A stretch of DNA of 64,000 bases, from the NCBI RefSeq assembly GCF_023370075.1, contig NZ_CP097149.1, positions 2,912,001-2,976,000 on the forward strand, in the 5' to 3' direction. Position 1 is the stretch's first letter. Each line of letters begins with the position of its first letter. Of this stretch, positions 42,566 through 54,460 are shown piece by piece. Both the position numbers and the translations under genes were made by a program. Below the pieces are notes generated by a model. It was not told the DNA's origin. It saw only the letters and a list, made by a program, of their open reading frames with translations, and did not search any database. The DNA comes from Deinococcus sp. QL22. Its GTDB lineage: Bacteria > Deinococcota > Deinococci > Deinococcales > Deinococcaceae.

Positions 42566-43461
42566 GCCTGCTGGTGTTTACGGGCAACCGCTTTCTGGCC
42601 GAAGAAACCATGCGCGACACCCTGACCGCGCGTGGCCTGAATCCACGAGAATTGCCTCGAATGGGCGGCGACGATGTGACTGCTGAAGCTTTGCGCCCCC
42701 ACCTGTCGCCCGGACTGTTTGGAGACGGCGGCGTGATCGTGGATCTTGATGGCGTGAAGCCAGATAAGGCGCTGCTGGAATTGTTGGCCTCTGCAGAAGT
42801 GACCGTCGCCATTTTGGATGAAACTCCGCCTGCCACGCGCCTGAAGGCTTATAGCGTGGGCGAACAGATCGCGTCGGCGGCTCCGGCCAAAGCGGGCGAG
42901 GTGGCTGGATGGGTGACTCTGCGGGCCAAGAAAATGGGCATCAAGCTCGATAAAGACGCCGCCCTGTATTTGGCCGAAGTGTTCGGGGCCGACCTTGCGG
43001 GCATCGCGTCTGAATTGACCAAACTGACGCTGATAGACGGGCCATTTGCTAAGGACGCTGTACAGCGCGTGGTAGGCCGCGAGCCGCCCGGAGACAGCTT
43101 TGCCATGTTGGGTGCAGCGACGGCGGGGCGTCCGGGCGAAGCCGTGATGCAACTGCGCCGCTTGATTGCGTCGGGGGAAGACCCTTTTAAGCTGATGGGC
43201 GCGGTGGTCTGGCAATACGCACTGGTGGCCCGCTGCGTGGCGCTTTTGCAGGAGGAAGGCAGAGTGACTGAAGCTGCTGCTGCCCAACGCTTGGGTGTGA
43301 AACCCTACCCGGCGAAGAAGGCACTGGACGTGGCCCGCCGCCTGAACGAGACCAAGATTCGCGCTCATCTGGGCCGGATTCTGGATGCAGACCTGGCGAT
43401 GAAGCGCGGGATGGATGCGAATGTGACGATGGAACGGCTGATGGTGCAATTGAGCTTGTAG
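42562..43461 (+). CDS. holA: DNA polymerase III subunit delta
   Basis: Clamp-loader subunit that opens the sliding clamp. The 299-residue product has the delta pattern: LLVFTGNRFLAEETMRDTL at the N-terminus, no Walker A, AAYLAEVFGADLAGIASELTKL-like region near residues 133-155, and the C-terminal domain FKLMGAVVWQYALVARCVALL and TKIRAHLGRILDADLAMKRG. The start is TTG overlapping the kinase stop. Assignment is by overall pattern. Confidence 0.88.
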   Translation: MSLLVFTGNRFLAEETMRDTLTARGLNPRELPRMGGDDVTAEALRPHLSPGLFGDGGVIVDLDGVKPDKALLELLASAEVTVAILDETPPATRLKAYSVGEQIASAAPAKAGEVAGWVTLRAKKMGIKLDKDAALYLAEVFGADLAGIASELTKLTLIDGPFAKDAVQRVVGREPPGDSFAMLGAATAGRPGEAVMQLRRLIASGEDPFKLMGAVVWQYALVARCVALLQEEGRVTEAAAAQRLGVKPYPAKKALDVARRLNETKIRAHLGRILDADLAMKRGMDANVTMERLMVQLSL

Positions 43462-43554
43462 GCGTGACGGGTGACAGTGAGATGCTTGTTTGTGGAGCTT
43501 CTTCTCTGTTATTCCGAATTATGTTTTTATGATTTTGGCCGGGAGCTACTTAGC

Positions 43555-43608
43555 GCCAATTTATAGGCAGGAGCGAACGGAACCCTCTGCTCTCGCCTAT
43601 AAATTGGC
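43555..43608. repeat. Large perfect inverted repeat in the holA-ACAD gap
   Basis: GCCAATTTATAGGC (43555-43568) and GCCTATAAATTGGC (43595-43608) are exact 14-bp inverted copies. The stem extends inward through GAGC/GCTC to a loop of about 14-16 bases. The rest of this 319-bp gap (43462-43780) holds no gene that I can support. Confidence 0.8.
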
Positions 43609-43780
43609 CTATGTACTTGTTATTCCATACTAACTTCCAAGACGGCGCTCTGCCATGAGCCCAAACTCCGTGCCAACTGCTCCACACGCCCCTCTCTCAC
43701 ACGCCTGAATCTGATAGATTGAACTCAGTTCAAAACCTTCTCCCCCATCTCGTGATACAGCCAGACCTACAGGAGCGTAT

Positions 43781-44917
43781 ATGGATTTCACCTTGTCTGA
43801 CGAGCAACGCCAGTTGCAACAACTTGCCCGCGATTTTGCCCGCAAGGAAATTATTCCGATTGCCGCCGAATACGACCAGCGCGAAGAATTGCCCTGGCAG
43901 GTAGTGGAAAAAGCCTTTGAAGTGGGCCTGCTGAACACGGCCATTCCCGAACACGCGGGCGGGCTGGGATTGGGGATGCTCGACGAATGCCTGATCGGTG
44001 AGGAATTGGCCTACGGCTGCATGGGCATCTACACCATCCTGATGGCCTCTGAACTGGGAATTACGCCGATTCTGGTGGGGGGCACTGAGGAGCAGCAGGC
44101 GAGGTTTTTGGGGCCGATGACCGAGAAAGCCAGCCTCGCCGCCTTCGCCCTTAGCGAACCCAACAACGGGTCGGACGCCGCTGCCATGCACACGACGGCT
44201 GTGCTGGACGGCGACGAATGGGTCATCAATGGCACCAAAATGTGGATCAGCAATGGCGGCATGGCCGAAGTAACAGTAGTGTTTGCCACGACAGACCGAC
44301 AGGGCGGGCATAAAGCCAGCGTAGCCCTGGTGGTGCCCAAAGATGCCCCCGGCTTCAGCTACAACAAGATCAAGCACAAGATGGGCCAGCGGGCCAGCCT
44401 GACCAGCGAACTGGTGTTTGAAAATGTGCGTGTGCCACGTGAAAACCAGTTGGGTGGATTGGGCGACGGCTTCAAGATCGCCATGAAGACGCTGGACAAG
44501 ACCCGCATCCCCGTCGCCGCCGGTTCGGTGGGCATCGCGCGGCGGGCGCTGGATGAATCGGTGAAGTATGCCAAGGCGCGGGAAGCCTTCGGGAAGCCGA
44601 TTTCCACGTTTCAGGCCATTCAATTTAAGATCGCGGAAATGGCGATGGGCATAGAAACGGGCCGCCTGATGTACCAGAAAGCCGCGTGGCTGGTGGATCA
44701 GGGGCAAGCGCACGGGTTCGAGAGCGCCATTGCCAAGGCCTACTGCTCCGAAATGGCCTTCGACGCCGCCAACGAGGCGATTCAGGTTCACGGCGGCTAC
44801 GGTTACGTGGGCGAATATCCAGTAGAAAAACTGCTGCGCGACGTGAAACTGAACCAGATTTACGAGGGAACCAACGAAATTCAGCGCGTGATCATCAGTC
44901 GTCAATTGTTGAAGTAA
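43781..44917 (+). CDS. Acyl-CoA dehydrogenase
   Basis: FAD enzyme for the first step of beta-oxidation or branched amino acid breakdown. The 378-residue product has the signatures FALSEPNNGSDAAAMHT (about 121-137), TKMWISNGG, the helical C-terminal domain REAFGKPISTFQAIQFKIAEM, and QVHGGYGYVGEYPVE. The catalytic base is the Glu in IYEGTNEIQR, the short-chain/butyryl type. AGGAG 5 bases before the ATG sets the start. Chain-length specificity is not certain. Confidence 0.94.
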   Translation: MDFTLSDEQRQLQQLARDFARKEIIPIAAEYDQREELPWQVVEKAFEVGLLNTAIPEHAGGLGLGMLDECLIGEELAYGCMGIYTILMASELGITPILVGGTEEQQARFLGPMTEKASLAAFALSEPNNGSDAAAMHTTAVLDGDEWVINGTKMWISNGGMAEVTVVFATTDRQGGHKASVALVVPKDAPGFSYNKIKHKMGQRASLTSELVFENVRVPRENQLGGLGDGFKIAMKTLDKTRIPVAAGSVGIARRALDESVKYAKAREAFGKPISTFQAIQFKIAEMAMGIETGRLMYQKAAWLVDQGQAHGFESAIAKAYCSEMAFDAANEAIQVHGGYGYVGEYPVEKLLRDVKLNQIYEGTNEIQRVIISRQLLK

Positions 44918-44928
44918 GCGGGATAGAT

Positions 44929-44965
44929 GCAGGGCCGTGAACTCTTACTCAGTTCACGGCCCTGC
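44929..44965 (+). terminator. Terminator hairpin after the acyl-CoA dehydrogenase
   Basis: GCAGGGCCGTGAACT (44929-44943) and AGTTCACGGCCCTGC (44951-44965) form a perfect 15-bp stem with a 7-base loop. Confidence 0.85.
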
Positions 44966-45028
44966 TCGTTTGCCTCGCTCTCTCCTCACATTGTCAGGGT
45001 TCCCGCTCCACACGCCGTCTGCGCCACC

Positions 45029-45034
45029 TATGCT
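45029..45034 (+). promoter_or_regulatory. -10 element of the SDR gene
   Basis: TATGCT is 6 bases before the ATG at 45041. Confidence 0.45.
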
Positions 45035-45040
45035 ACTGCT

Positions 45041-45880
45041 ATGAATTACGGCGATCTGGCAGGCAAAACAGTGTTGGTCACGGGGGCCACCAACGGCATC
45101 GGGCTGGTGACGGCGCGGGAATTGGCGGGCCGGGGCGCACGGGTGACCATCGTGGGGCGCGACGCCGCCAAAACCGAGCGGGTGGCGCGAGAAGTGAACG
45201 CGGTGGGCACGATTTTAGCCGATCTGAGCGAACTGAAGCAGGTGCGCCGCGCCGCCGCCGAGTTCGCGGAGAAAAATACTGCGCTGGACGTGCTGGTCAA
45301 CAATGCCGGGGCGTTTTACTCCAAGCGGCAGGAATCGCGGGAGGGCATAGAACTGACCTGGGCGCTGAACCATCTGGCCCCGTTTTTGCTGACCCAGGAG
45401 CTTTTGCCGTTGCTGCGGGTCGCGGCGGGCGCACGGGTCATCACGGTGGCGTCGGCGGCGCACGGCATGGGCCGAATCCGCTTTGAAGACCCCGAGTTCC
45501 GCACCGGCTACAGCGGATGGGCGGCCTACAGCCAGAGCAAACTCGCCAATATCCTGTTTGCCCGCGAACTGGCGCGCCGCGAACCAGAGTTGCTCAGCAA
45601 CAGCCTGCACCCCGGCATGGTTCGCAGCGGATTTGCCCACAACAACGGCGGCGCGGCTTCCCTGCTGTGGGGCGTCATAGACCGCTTTGCCATCTCGCCG
45701 GAGGAAGGGGCCAAGACCACCGTGCATCTGGCAACAGAGGGGGGCGACGGCATTACCGGGCGTTACTACAGCAACAGCCGGGACACGCTGCCCACCTCTC
45801 AAGCCTTGGATGACGGCGCGGCGGCACGGCTTTGGGCGCTGAGTGAACGGTATGTGGGCGGGGCGGTGTTGGCCGGCTGA
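45041..45880 (+). CDS. Short-chain dehydrogenase/reductase, retinol-dehydrogenase-like
   Basis: A 279-residue classical SDR. The cofactor motif is TGATNGIG (residues 14-21) with [11 protein letters not shown], which favours NADP. NNAG lies near residue 87, the catalytic Ser in VASAAHG and the YxxxK in AYSQSK, followed by [10 protein letters not shown]. The sequence is like the retinol dehydrogenase/WW-domain oxidoreductase group; substrate unknown. The frame is open upstream, but ATG at 45041 follows a TATGCT box. Confidence 0.92.
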   Translation: MNYGDLAGKTVLVTGATNGIGLVTARELAGRGARVTIVGRDAAKTERVAREVNAVGTILADLSELKQVRRAAAEFAEKNTALDVLVNNAGAFYSKRQESREGIELTWALNHLAPFLLTQELLPLLRVAAGARVITVASAAHGMGRIRFEDPEFRTGYSGWAAYSQSKLANILFARELARREPELLSNSLHPGMVRSGFAHNNGGAASLLWGVIDRFAISPEEGAKTTVHLATEGGDGITGRYYSNSRDTLPTSQALDDGAAARLWALSERYVGGAVLAG

Positions 45881-45931
45881 GGGATGGTACTGACGACCAA
45901 CAGCTTTAGGCTTTTCCAGCTTCTCCCAGAG

Positions 45932-45940
45932 TGGTATACT
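45932..45940 (+). promoter_or_regulatory. Candidate extended -10 promoter pointing into ggt antisense
   Basis: TGGTATACT (TG at 45932, TATACT 45935-45940) on the plus strand, in the 108-bp gap between the convergent SDR and gamma-glutamyltransferase genes. There is no plus-strand gene to serve. Confidence 0.3.
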
Positions 45941-45988
45941 AGCGGCCACCACACCTTTTACACGGCCTCGCTTCCACGCTCTATCGGC

Positions 45989-47593
<1,605 letters not shown>

Positions 47594-47686
47594 GGTCGGA
47601 GCTTAGAGCATAGGCGGGTTGACAGACTCTTGATAAAAGCTATCTGGTGCAGGCGAAGTAAACGGCCCAGCTCACGGCATTGAAGT

Positions 47687-48958
47687 TTACGCTGCCGCCG
47701 CCCGTACGCTCGGCTGCCGGGTCACGCCCAAGGCCAGGCCCGCCGCCAAGATCGCCAGCACTCCAGCCGCCAGAAAAGCCGGGCCATAGGTGCCCAACGA
47801 TTCACGAACCAGACCACCCAGCGCAGTAGCAGAAGCCGCGCCCACCTGGTGCGAGAAGAACACCCAGCCGTACACCGTGCCCACGTTGGCCGTGCCGAAA
47901 GTACGGGCGGTGAGGGCCACGGTGGGCGGAACGGTGGCGATGTAATCCAGCCCGAACAACACGGCAAAAAACACCAGACCTGTGCCGGGCGGCAACAGTG
48001 GCAGTGCCAGCAGACTCAAGCCCCGGAACGCGTAATAGGCGGCCAGCAGCAGGCGCGGGTCGACCCGGTCGGTCAGGTAGCCGCTGCCCAGCGTGCCCAC
48101 AAAGTTGAACGCTCCCATTAGGGCCAGCATTCCAGCAGCGTAGCCAGCGGTGAGGCCCAAGTCGCCGCAGTAAGCAATGAAATGCGTCCCAATGATGCCG
48201 TTACTGGTGGCTCCACAGACCAGAAAAGTGATGCTGAGCAACCAGAAATCCCGCGAACGCAGCGCCCGGCGCATCACACTCCCATCGGGTTTGGCAGGCA
48301 CAACCACCGGGGCGGCAGGATCGAGCGGGCGGCCATCCATACCAAGGCCCACTTCTGCCGGACGGTCACGCAGCAAGGCCCAGAACAGGGGCGTCAGCAG
48401 CAGCGCCAGCAGCCCGATGCCTGCACTGGCCCAACGCCACCCGGCTCCCTGGGCGGCCAGAGTGAGCAGCGGAATAAACATCAGTTGGCCCGCACTGGTG
48501 GCGGCCCCGAAGACACCCGTGACCAGACCGCGCTGCGACTGAAACCAGCGGGCCGCCACAGTCGCTCCCAGCACGCTGCCCACGAGGCCTGTGCCGAGGC
48601 CGCTCAGCACTCCCCAGAGAATAAACAGATGCGCCTCAGTGCGGATCAGGGCGCTGAGGCCGAACGACAGGGCGACCAACAGCAGGCCAAACGTAGCGAC
48701 TCGGCGCGGCCCGTGCCTGTCCATCAGGTAGCCGCTGAGGGGTGCGCCGAGGCCGAACATCAGCAGGCCCACGCTGACCGCTGCGCTGAGGGTGGTCAGG
48801 CTGAAGCCGGTGCCGACTTCCATCGGTTTCAGGAAGACGCCGGGCGCTGACCTTGCTCCGGCGGCCAGCAACAGCGCGGCAATGGTGATGGCCACGATAA
48901 TTCCGGCCCGGCCCCGCATCATGCCGCCGCCCGATTTGCCCGCTCCTGCTTTCATCAT
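47687..48958 (-). CDS. Major facilitator superfamily transporter
   Basis: A 423-residue membrane carrier with twelve hydrophobic segments in two halves. The loop 2-3 motif is GAPLSGYLMDRHGPRRVATFG (about residues 72-91), and the second-half copy is GYLTDRVDPRLLLAAYYAF. The pattern (GLGTGLVGSVLGATVAARWF) resembles the oxalate/formate antiporter-like group of monocarboxylate carriers. The substrate is unknown. It lies 93 bp upstream of ggt on the same strand. Confidence 0.92.
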   Translation of the reverse strand: MMKAGAGKSGGGMMRGRAGIIVAITIAALLLAAGARSAPGVFLKPMEVGTGFSLTTLSAAVSVGLLMFGLGAPLSGYLMDRHGPRRVATFGLLLVALSFGLSALIRTEAHLFILWGVLSGLGTGLVGSVLGATVAARWFQSQRGLVTGVFGAATSAGQLMFIPLLTLAAQGAGWRWASAGIGLLALLLTPLFWALLRDRPAEVGLGMDGRPLDPAAPVVVPAKPDGSVMRRALRSRDFWLLSITFLVCGATSNGIIGTHFIAYCGDLGLTAGYAAGMLALMGAFNFVGTLGSGYLTDRVDPRLLLAAYYAFRGLSLLALPLLPPGTGLVFFAVLFGLDYIATVPPTVALTARTFGTANVGTVYGWVFFSHQVGAASATALGGLVRESLGTYGPAFLAAGVLAILAAGLALGVTRQPSVRAAAA

Positions 48959-49084
48959 GCCTTGACTTTACCTTGATGCTCTGGTGTTGTCTGCGACCAA
49001 TGGAACCACAGGTGGCGTGTGTGCGTAATGATAGCCGGGCTACTGACCACATTTTGTCGTCCAACCACTTCAGGAGGCACCACC

Positions 49085-49777
<693 letters not shown>

Positions 49778-49808
49778 AATAGGGCGCAAGCATCAAGGAT
49801 GTGAAGGG

Positions 49809-49833
49809 GGCGGCGACGATGGATGTTGCCGCC
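49809..49833 (+). terminator. Terminator after pspA
   Basis: GGCGGCGAC (49809-49817) and GTTGCCGCC (49825-49833) pair over 9 bp with a 7-base loop, followed by a T-rich run. Confidence 0.7.
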
Positions 49834-49894
49834 TTTCTTCTTTGTTGGACGCTGACTTGGACGGTGAATTCCCCGTTGCTGTGCGACGCCCCCA

Positions 49895-49975
49895 CTTAGA
49901 GCGGAGGACAAAAGCTCCTGCACTCCCCTTGAGGGGAGCTGGCTGCGATGCAGACTGGGCGGTCATCCTCCAATC
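49895..49975. repeat. Possible small noncoding repeat with nested hairpins
   Basis: CTCCCC-TTGA-GGGGAG (49923-49938) followed by AGCTGGCTGCGATGCAGACTG. This resembles short palindromic intergenic repeats scattered in deinococcal genomes. Only one copy is visible here, so the call needs other copies. The surrounding 362-bp gap (49778-50139) otherwise holds no supported gene. Confidence 0.4.
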
Positions 49976-50139
49976 CCGAATCCAAGGCACCCAACCTGAC
50001 CTACCCTTCACGCTCCGACCCCTCCCGCTTTTGGGGGACGCCTGACCCGGACGCAGGCCACACAATGGGGGACGACAAAGGACGGAACGTCATGAATGCT
50101 GACAGAATGTGTGGAATGCCGAGCTCTAGCCTAGGGGCC

Positions 50140-50859
50140 ATGTCTGGCCGTTTGCCAATTCGCTTTTCTGCCGCGTGGAGCCTGACCGCGCTGGCGTTGA
50201 TGCTGGGTGCCTGTGCGCCCGCGCCAGCACGGGTTGCTCCGCCTGTGCAGTCCAGCACCGTTCCTGCCAGCATCTCCTTTTATCCGCAGGAAACGGGCCT
50301 GAACTGGACGTATGTGCCAGAAGGTGAAAGTACTGCCAGTGCGCCGTATTTGCTGCGCACGTTGGGGCCGACCATCTTTGGCGGTCAGACCGCGCTGGCC
50401 TTCCAACTGACCGGGCGTGGGGCTGACCAGACGTGGTACAGGCTGATCAGCAGTTCAGGCGTCCGGCTGCTGGGCTTCCGCAAACCTGGAGTCACGGTGA
50501 CGCTGACTCCGGCCTGGGTAGAAGCGCCCGCCGAGAATGCATGGCGCGTGGGCCTGAGCTGGGAAGGCACGACCACTGCCCGTGTGAGCAGCGACGACGG
50601 CAAAGTGCAGTCTGAAGGCTTGCTGCGCTACCGCTACGACGTACAAGATCGGCGGCGCGTGAATACCCCCGGCGGCAGTTTTGATGTGTGGGTGATCACG
50701 CGGCAAATTTCGGGCGAGTTGGGCAGTCTGTTCCCAGCGGCGCAGCAAATCTGGTTCACGCCGTTTGTGGGTGATATCCGCACGCCCGAAGCCCTGCTGC
50801 TGACGGCCCGCAACTTTGCCAGCCCAGCAAGCAGCCCATCCACTGGAGGCCAACCATGA
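50140..50859 (+). CDS. Lipoprotein of unknown function upstream of dxs
   Basis: A 239-residue product with a basic start, hydrophobic core and lipobox LMLGAC (Cys near residue 24), so it is probably lipid-anchored. The mature part is beta-rich ([38 protein letters not shown]) with Thr/Pro-rich ends. I know no family for it. ATG at 50140 gives the best signal; an ATG at 50092 is also open. Its TGA overlaps the dxs ATG (ATGA). Confidence 0.78.
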   Translation: MSGRLPIRFSAAWSLTALALMLGACAPAPARVAPPVQSSTVPASISFYPQETGLNWTYVPEGESTASAPYLLRTLGPTIFGGQTALAFQLTGRGADQTWYRLISSSGVRLLGFRKPGVTVTLTPAWVEAPAENAWRVGLSWEGTTTARVSSDDGKVQSEGLLRYRYDVQDRRRVNTPGGSFDVWVITRQISGELGSLFPAAQQIWFTPFVGDIRTPEALLLTARNFASPASSPSTGGQP

Positions 50860-52787
50860 CCCGCACGCCCGAACAACCCGCTCCCGCTGAGGTGGCCCCC
50901 GCGTCCAGCCTCACGCCGCTGCTAGACCGCGTAAACAGTCCCGCCGACCTGAAGCGGCTGACGCGGGAGCAGTTGCCCACGCTGTCGCAGGAACTCCGCG
51001 ACGAAATCACGCGGGTCTGTTCGGTGGGTGGGCTGCATCTGGCAAGCAGCCTGGGCGCAACCGACCTGATCGTGGCGCTGCATTACGTGCTGAACTCGCC
51101 GCGTGACCGAATTCTGTTCGATGTGGGACATCAGGCGTATGCCCACAAAATGCTGACGGGGCGGCGTTCCCAGATGCACACGGTGAAAAAGGAAGGCGGA
51201 CTGTCGGGCTTTACCAAGGTCAGCGAGAGCGAACACGACGCGATTACGGTGGGCCACGCCAGCACGTCCTTAGCCAACGCGCTGGGCATGGCGATGGCCC
51301 GCGACGCGCTGGGCGAGGATTACACGGTGGCCGCCGTGATCGGAGACGGCAGCCTGACCGGGGGCATGGCGCTGGCCGCCCTGAACACCATCGGTGACGT
51401 GCAGCGCAAAATGCTGATCGTTCTGAACGACAACGAAATGAGCATCAGCGAGAACGTGGGGGCCATGAGCAAATTCATGCGCGGCCTTCAGGTGCAGAAG
51501 TGGTTTCAGGAAGGCGAGGGGGCCAGCAAAAAGGCGATGCAGGCCGTGAGCAAGCCGCTGGCCGACCTGATGAGCCGTGCCAAGAGCAGCACTCGCCACT
51601 TCTTCGACCCCGCCAGTGTAAACCCCTTTGCCGCGATGGGCGTGCGCTACGTGGGGCCAGTGGATGGCCACAACGTGGGCCAACTGGTGTGGCTGATGGA
51701 ACGCCTGATTGATCTGGACGGCCCCACGATCCTTCATGTGGTCACGCGCAAAGGCAAAGGCCTGAGCTACGCCGAAGCCGACCCGATCTACTGGCACGGC
51801 CCCGGCAAATTCGACCCGGCCACCGGAGACCTGTCCAAAACGGCGGGCGGCAAACCGACCTACTCCTGGAGTGCGGCCTTTGGCGACGCCGTGACCGAAC
51901 TGGCCAAACTCGATCCCCGCACCTTCGTGATCACGCCTGCCATGCGCGAGGGCAGCGGCCTGGTGGGCTTCAGCAAGGCGCACCCCAAGCGGTACCTGGA
52001 TGTAGGGATTGCCGAAGATGTGGCCGTAACCACAGCAGCGGGCATGGCCCTGCAAGGCATGCGGCCCATCGTGGCTATCTATTCCAGTTTCCTTCAGCGG
52101 GCCTACGATCAGGTGCTGCATGACGTGGCGATTGAAAATCTGAACGTGACGTTTGCGATAGACCGGGCTGGAATCGTGGGCGCAGACGGTTCGACTCACA
52201 ACGGTGTGTTCGACCTGAGCTATCTGCGGAGTATTCCCAACGTGCGCGTGGGCCTGCCTAAAGACGCCTCCGAGTTGCGCGGCATGCTTAAGGTGGCGCA
52301 GGAAAGCCCCGGCCCGTTTGCCATCCGCTACCCACGTGGCAACACCGAGCGCGTGCCGGAAGGAACGTGGCCTGACCTGAAATGGGGCACTTGGGAGCGC
52401 GTGCAGGCGGGTTCGGACGTGGTGATTTTGGCGGGCGGCAAGGCGCTGGACTACGCCCTGAAAGCCGCCGCCGACTTGCCGGGCGTGGGCGTGGTCAATG
52501 CCCGATTCGTGAAGCCGCTGGATCTGGAGATGCTGCGCGAGGTGGCCGCGAGTGCCCGCAACCTGGTCACTGTGGAAGACAACACCGTGTTGGGCGGCTT
52601 CGGCAGTGCGGTGCTGGAAGCCCTGAGCGACATGGGCCTCAGCGTACCCGTGCGCGTACTGGGCATTCCCGACGAGTTTCAGGATCATGCCACCGTGGAA
52701 AGTGTGCATGCCCGCTCTGGTATAGACGCGCAGGCGATTCGGACGGTGCTGGCGGAGTTGGGCGTGGATGTGCCGTTGGGCGTGTAG
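50856..52787 (+). CDS. dxs: 1-deoxy-D-xylulose-5-phosphate synthase
   Basis: Thiamine-diphosphate enzyme that joins pyruvate and glyceraldehyde 3-phosphate, the entry to MEP isoprenoid synthesis. The 643-residue product has [12 protein letters not shown], the TPP/Mg motif [15 protein letters not shown] through NDNEMSIS, the transketolase-type PYR domain with [17 protein letters not shown], and the C-terminal domain [17 protein letters not shown]. Isoprenoids here would feed carotenoids and quinones. It is translationally coupled to the lipoprotein gene. Since PLP is made by PdxST here, DXP is needed only for isoprenoids and thiamine. Confidence 0.97.
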   Translation: MTRTPEQPAPAEVAPASSLTPLLDRVNSPADLKRLTREQLPTLSQELRDEITRVCSVGGLHLASSLGATDLIVALHYVLNSPRDRILFDVGHQAYAHKMLTGRRSQMHTVKKEGGLSGFTKVSESEHDAITVGHASTSLANALGMAMARDALGEDYTVAAVIGDGSLTGGMALAALNTIGDVQRKMLIVLNDNEMSISENVGAMSKFMRGLQVQKWFQEGEGASKKAMQAVSKPLADLMSRAKSSTRHFFDPASVNPFAAMGVRYVGPVDGHNVGQLVWLMERLIDLDGPTILHVVTRKGKGLSYAEADPIYWHGPGKFDPATGDLSKTAGGKPTYSWSAAFGDAVTELAKLDPRTFVITPAMREGSGLVGFSKAHPKRYLDVGIAEDVAVTTAAGMALQGMRPIVAIYSSFLQRAYDQVLHDVAIENLNVTFAIDRAGIVGADGSTHNGVFDLSYLRSIPNVRVGLPKDASELRGMLKVAQESPGPFAIRYPRGNTERVPEGTWPDLKWGTWERVQAGSDVVILAGGKALDYALKAAADLPGVGVVNARFVKPLDLEMLREVAASARNLVTVEDNTVLGGFGSAVLEALSDMGLSVPVRVLGIPDEFQDHATVESVHARSGIDAQAIRTVLAELGVDVPLGV

Positions 52788-52885
52788 GGAATGGAGTGCA
52801 GGAAAAGCACGAGCGTGCGTTGGGGCATCTGGAGTCATTTCTAGCTTCGCCGCCATCTCCCCCACATCCCACGCGCTGTTCTTGG

Positions 52886-52913
52886 TACGCTGCCCCGCGT
52901 GATTGCCCAATGA
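52886..52913 (+). promoter_or_regulatory. purB promoter element and four-codon leader frame
   Basis: TACGCT (52886-52891) is followed after 7 bases by GTG ATT GCC CAA TGA (52899-52913). The TGA overlaps the purB ATG as ATGA. A leaderless mRNA would begin with this minimal frame and couple to purB. Confidence 0.35.
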
Positions 52914-54217
52914 TTGACCGCTACCTGACCCCCGAAATGAAGGCGCTGTGGAGCGAAGCCAGCAAATACCGGGCGTGGCTGCGCGTGGAACTGGCCGCGA
53001 TGGGAGCGCAGGCCGCGCACGGCGAAGTACCCGCCGACGCTTACGCCGCCCTGACCGCCAGCGCCGCCGCCGACCCGCTGGATGAGGCTTTTGCCGAGCG
53101 CGTGGCCGAGATTGAGGCCGTGACCCGCCATGACATCGTGGCGTTCACGCGGGCGCTGACCGAGCGCTACGGCGAGGAAGCCCGCTTTATTCATCATGGG
53201 CTGACCAGTACGGACGTGGTGGATACGGCCCAAAATCTGTTGCTGGACGAAGCGCTGACCGTGATTCTGGCCGACGCCGCCAAATTGCGTGAAGTGTGCC
53301 GAATACAGGCAGTGACTTACAAATACACGCCGACGGTGGGCCGCACGCACGGCATTCACGCCGAACCGATGACCTTTGGCCTAAAGTTTCTGAACTGGAT
53401 GGCAACGTTAGACCGTGACGCCGAACGCCTGACCGCCGCCCGTGAGCGTGTGCGCGTGGTGATGTTGTCGGGCAGCGTGGGCACCTATGCCCATGTCAGT
53501 CCTGAAATTGAGGAAGCCGTAGCCGCCGCGTGGGGCTGGACAGCCGCGCCGATTACCAACCAGACGCTGGCCCGTGACCGCCACGCCGAAGTCCTGTCGG
53601 CACTGGCGATTTTTGGCACCACCCTGGAGCGGATCGCTGTGGAAATTCGCCATCTGCAACGCAGCGAAGTCCGTGAGGCGATGGAGCCGTTCGGGAAGGG
53701 GCAGACGGGCAGCAGCTCTATGCCACACAAGAAAAACCCGATCCTGACCGAAAACGTGACCGGATTTGCCCGTCTGCTGCGCGGCTTCCTGACCACCGGA
53801 CTGGAGAACGTGGCCCTCTGGCACGAGCGCGACATCAGCCATTCCAGCGCCGAGCGCGTGATTTTGCCCGACGCCACCGCCGCCGCCAGTTACGCCGCCC
53901 GCCGCCTGACTGGGGTGCTGCGTGATCTGGTGGTCTTTCCCGAACGGATGCTGAAGAATATGAATGACCTCGGCGGTCTGGTCTTCAGCCAACGCGTGCT
54001 GCACGCCCTGATCGACGAAAAGGGCATGAGCCGTGAAGCCGCCTACGAACTCGTTCAGCGCAACGCCCTGCACAGTTGGGAAACGGGCGAGGGGCTACGC
54101 GATCTATTGAAGGCAGACGGCGCCAACCCCCTGAACGATACCGAACTGGACGCCGCCTTCGATCTGGCGTTCTATCTGCGGCATGTGGATCATATGTACG
54201 GGCGGTTTGGGCTGTAA
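52910..54217 (+). CDS. purB: Adenylosuccinate lyase
   Basis: Purine enzyme that cleaves SAICAR and adenylosuccinate. The 435-residue product has the fumarase-superfamily segments HHGLTSTDVVDTAQNLLL, RTHGIHAEPMTFGLK and the signature GSSSMPHKKNPI (about residues 264-275). MIDRYLTPEMKALWSE is the normal N-terminus, so ATG at 52910 is right despite a long open frame upstream. Start context is discussed with the four-codon leader frame. Confidence 0.97.
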   Translation: MIDRYLTPEMKALWSEASKYRAWLRVELAAMGAQAAHGEVPADAYAALTASAAADPLDEAFAERVAEIEAVTRHDIVAFTRALTERYGEEARFIHHGLTSTDVVDTAQNLLLDEALTVILADAAKLREVCRIQAVTYKYTPTVGRTHGIHAEPMTFGLKFLNWMATLDRDAERLTAARERVRVVMLSGSVGTYAHVSPEIEEAVAAAWGWTAAPITNQTLARDRHAEVLSALAIFGTTLERIAVEIRHLQRSEVREAMEPFGKGQTGSSSMPHKKNPILTENVTGFARLLRGFLTTGLENVALWHERDISHSSAERVILPDATAAASYAARRLTGVLRDLVVFPERMLKNMNDLGGLVFSQRVLHALIDEKGMSREAAYELVQRNALHSWETGEGLRDLLKADGANPLNDTELDAAFDLAFYLRHVDHMYGRFGL

Positions 54218-54235
54218 ACGGCGGCCATTCAGTCA

Positions 54236-54273
54236 GGGCGAACAGAAGCTTTTGCTTTTGCTTCGCCCTTTTT
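54236..54273 (+). terminator. Intrinsic terminator after purB
   Basis: GGGCGAA (54236-54242) and TTCGCCC (54262-54268), extended by inner AAGC/GCTT, followed by five T residues. Confidence 0.8.
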
Positions 54274-54448
54274 CTGTCTCCCACTATCCTTCAGTACCAA
54301 CGCTCAAGAATTGGACAGAAGGTTTATGGGGCTGAGGAAGTTGTGCCACCTGACCCGACAAGACAGGACGAACCATTTCGGCAACCCTTCACCCTTGTTC
54401 AAGCACTCTCCACGTGTTCTTGTCGCGTCTTCCCCACCCTGCACGGTT

Positions 54449-54454
54449 TATGCT
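54449..54454 (+). promoter_or_regulatory. -10 element of the holin-like/panC/pilT unit
   Basis: TATGCT lies 6 bases before the ATG at 54461. Confidence 0.45.
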
Positions 54455-54460
54455 GTCTCT

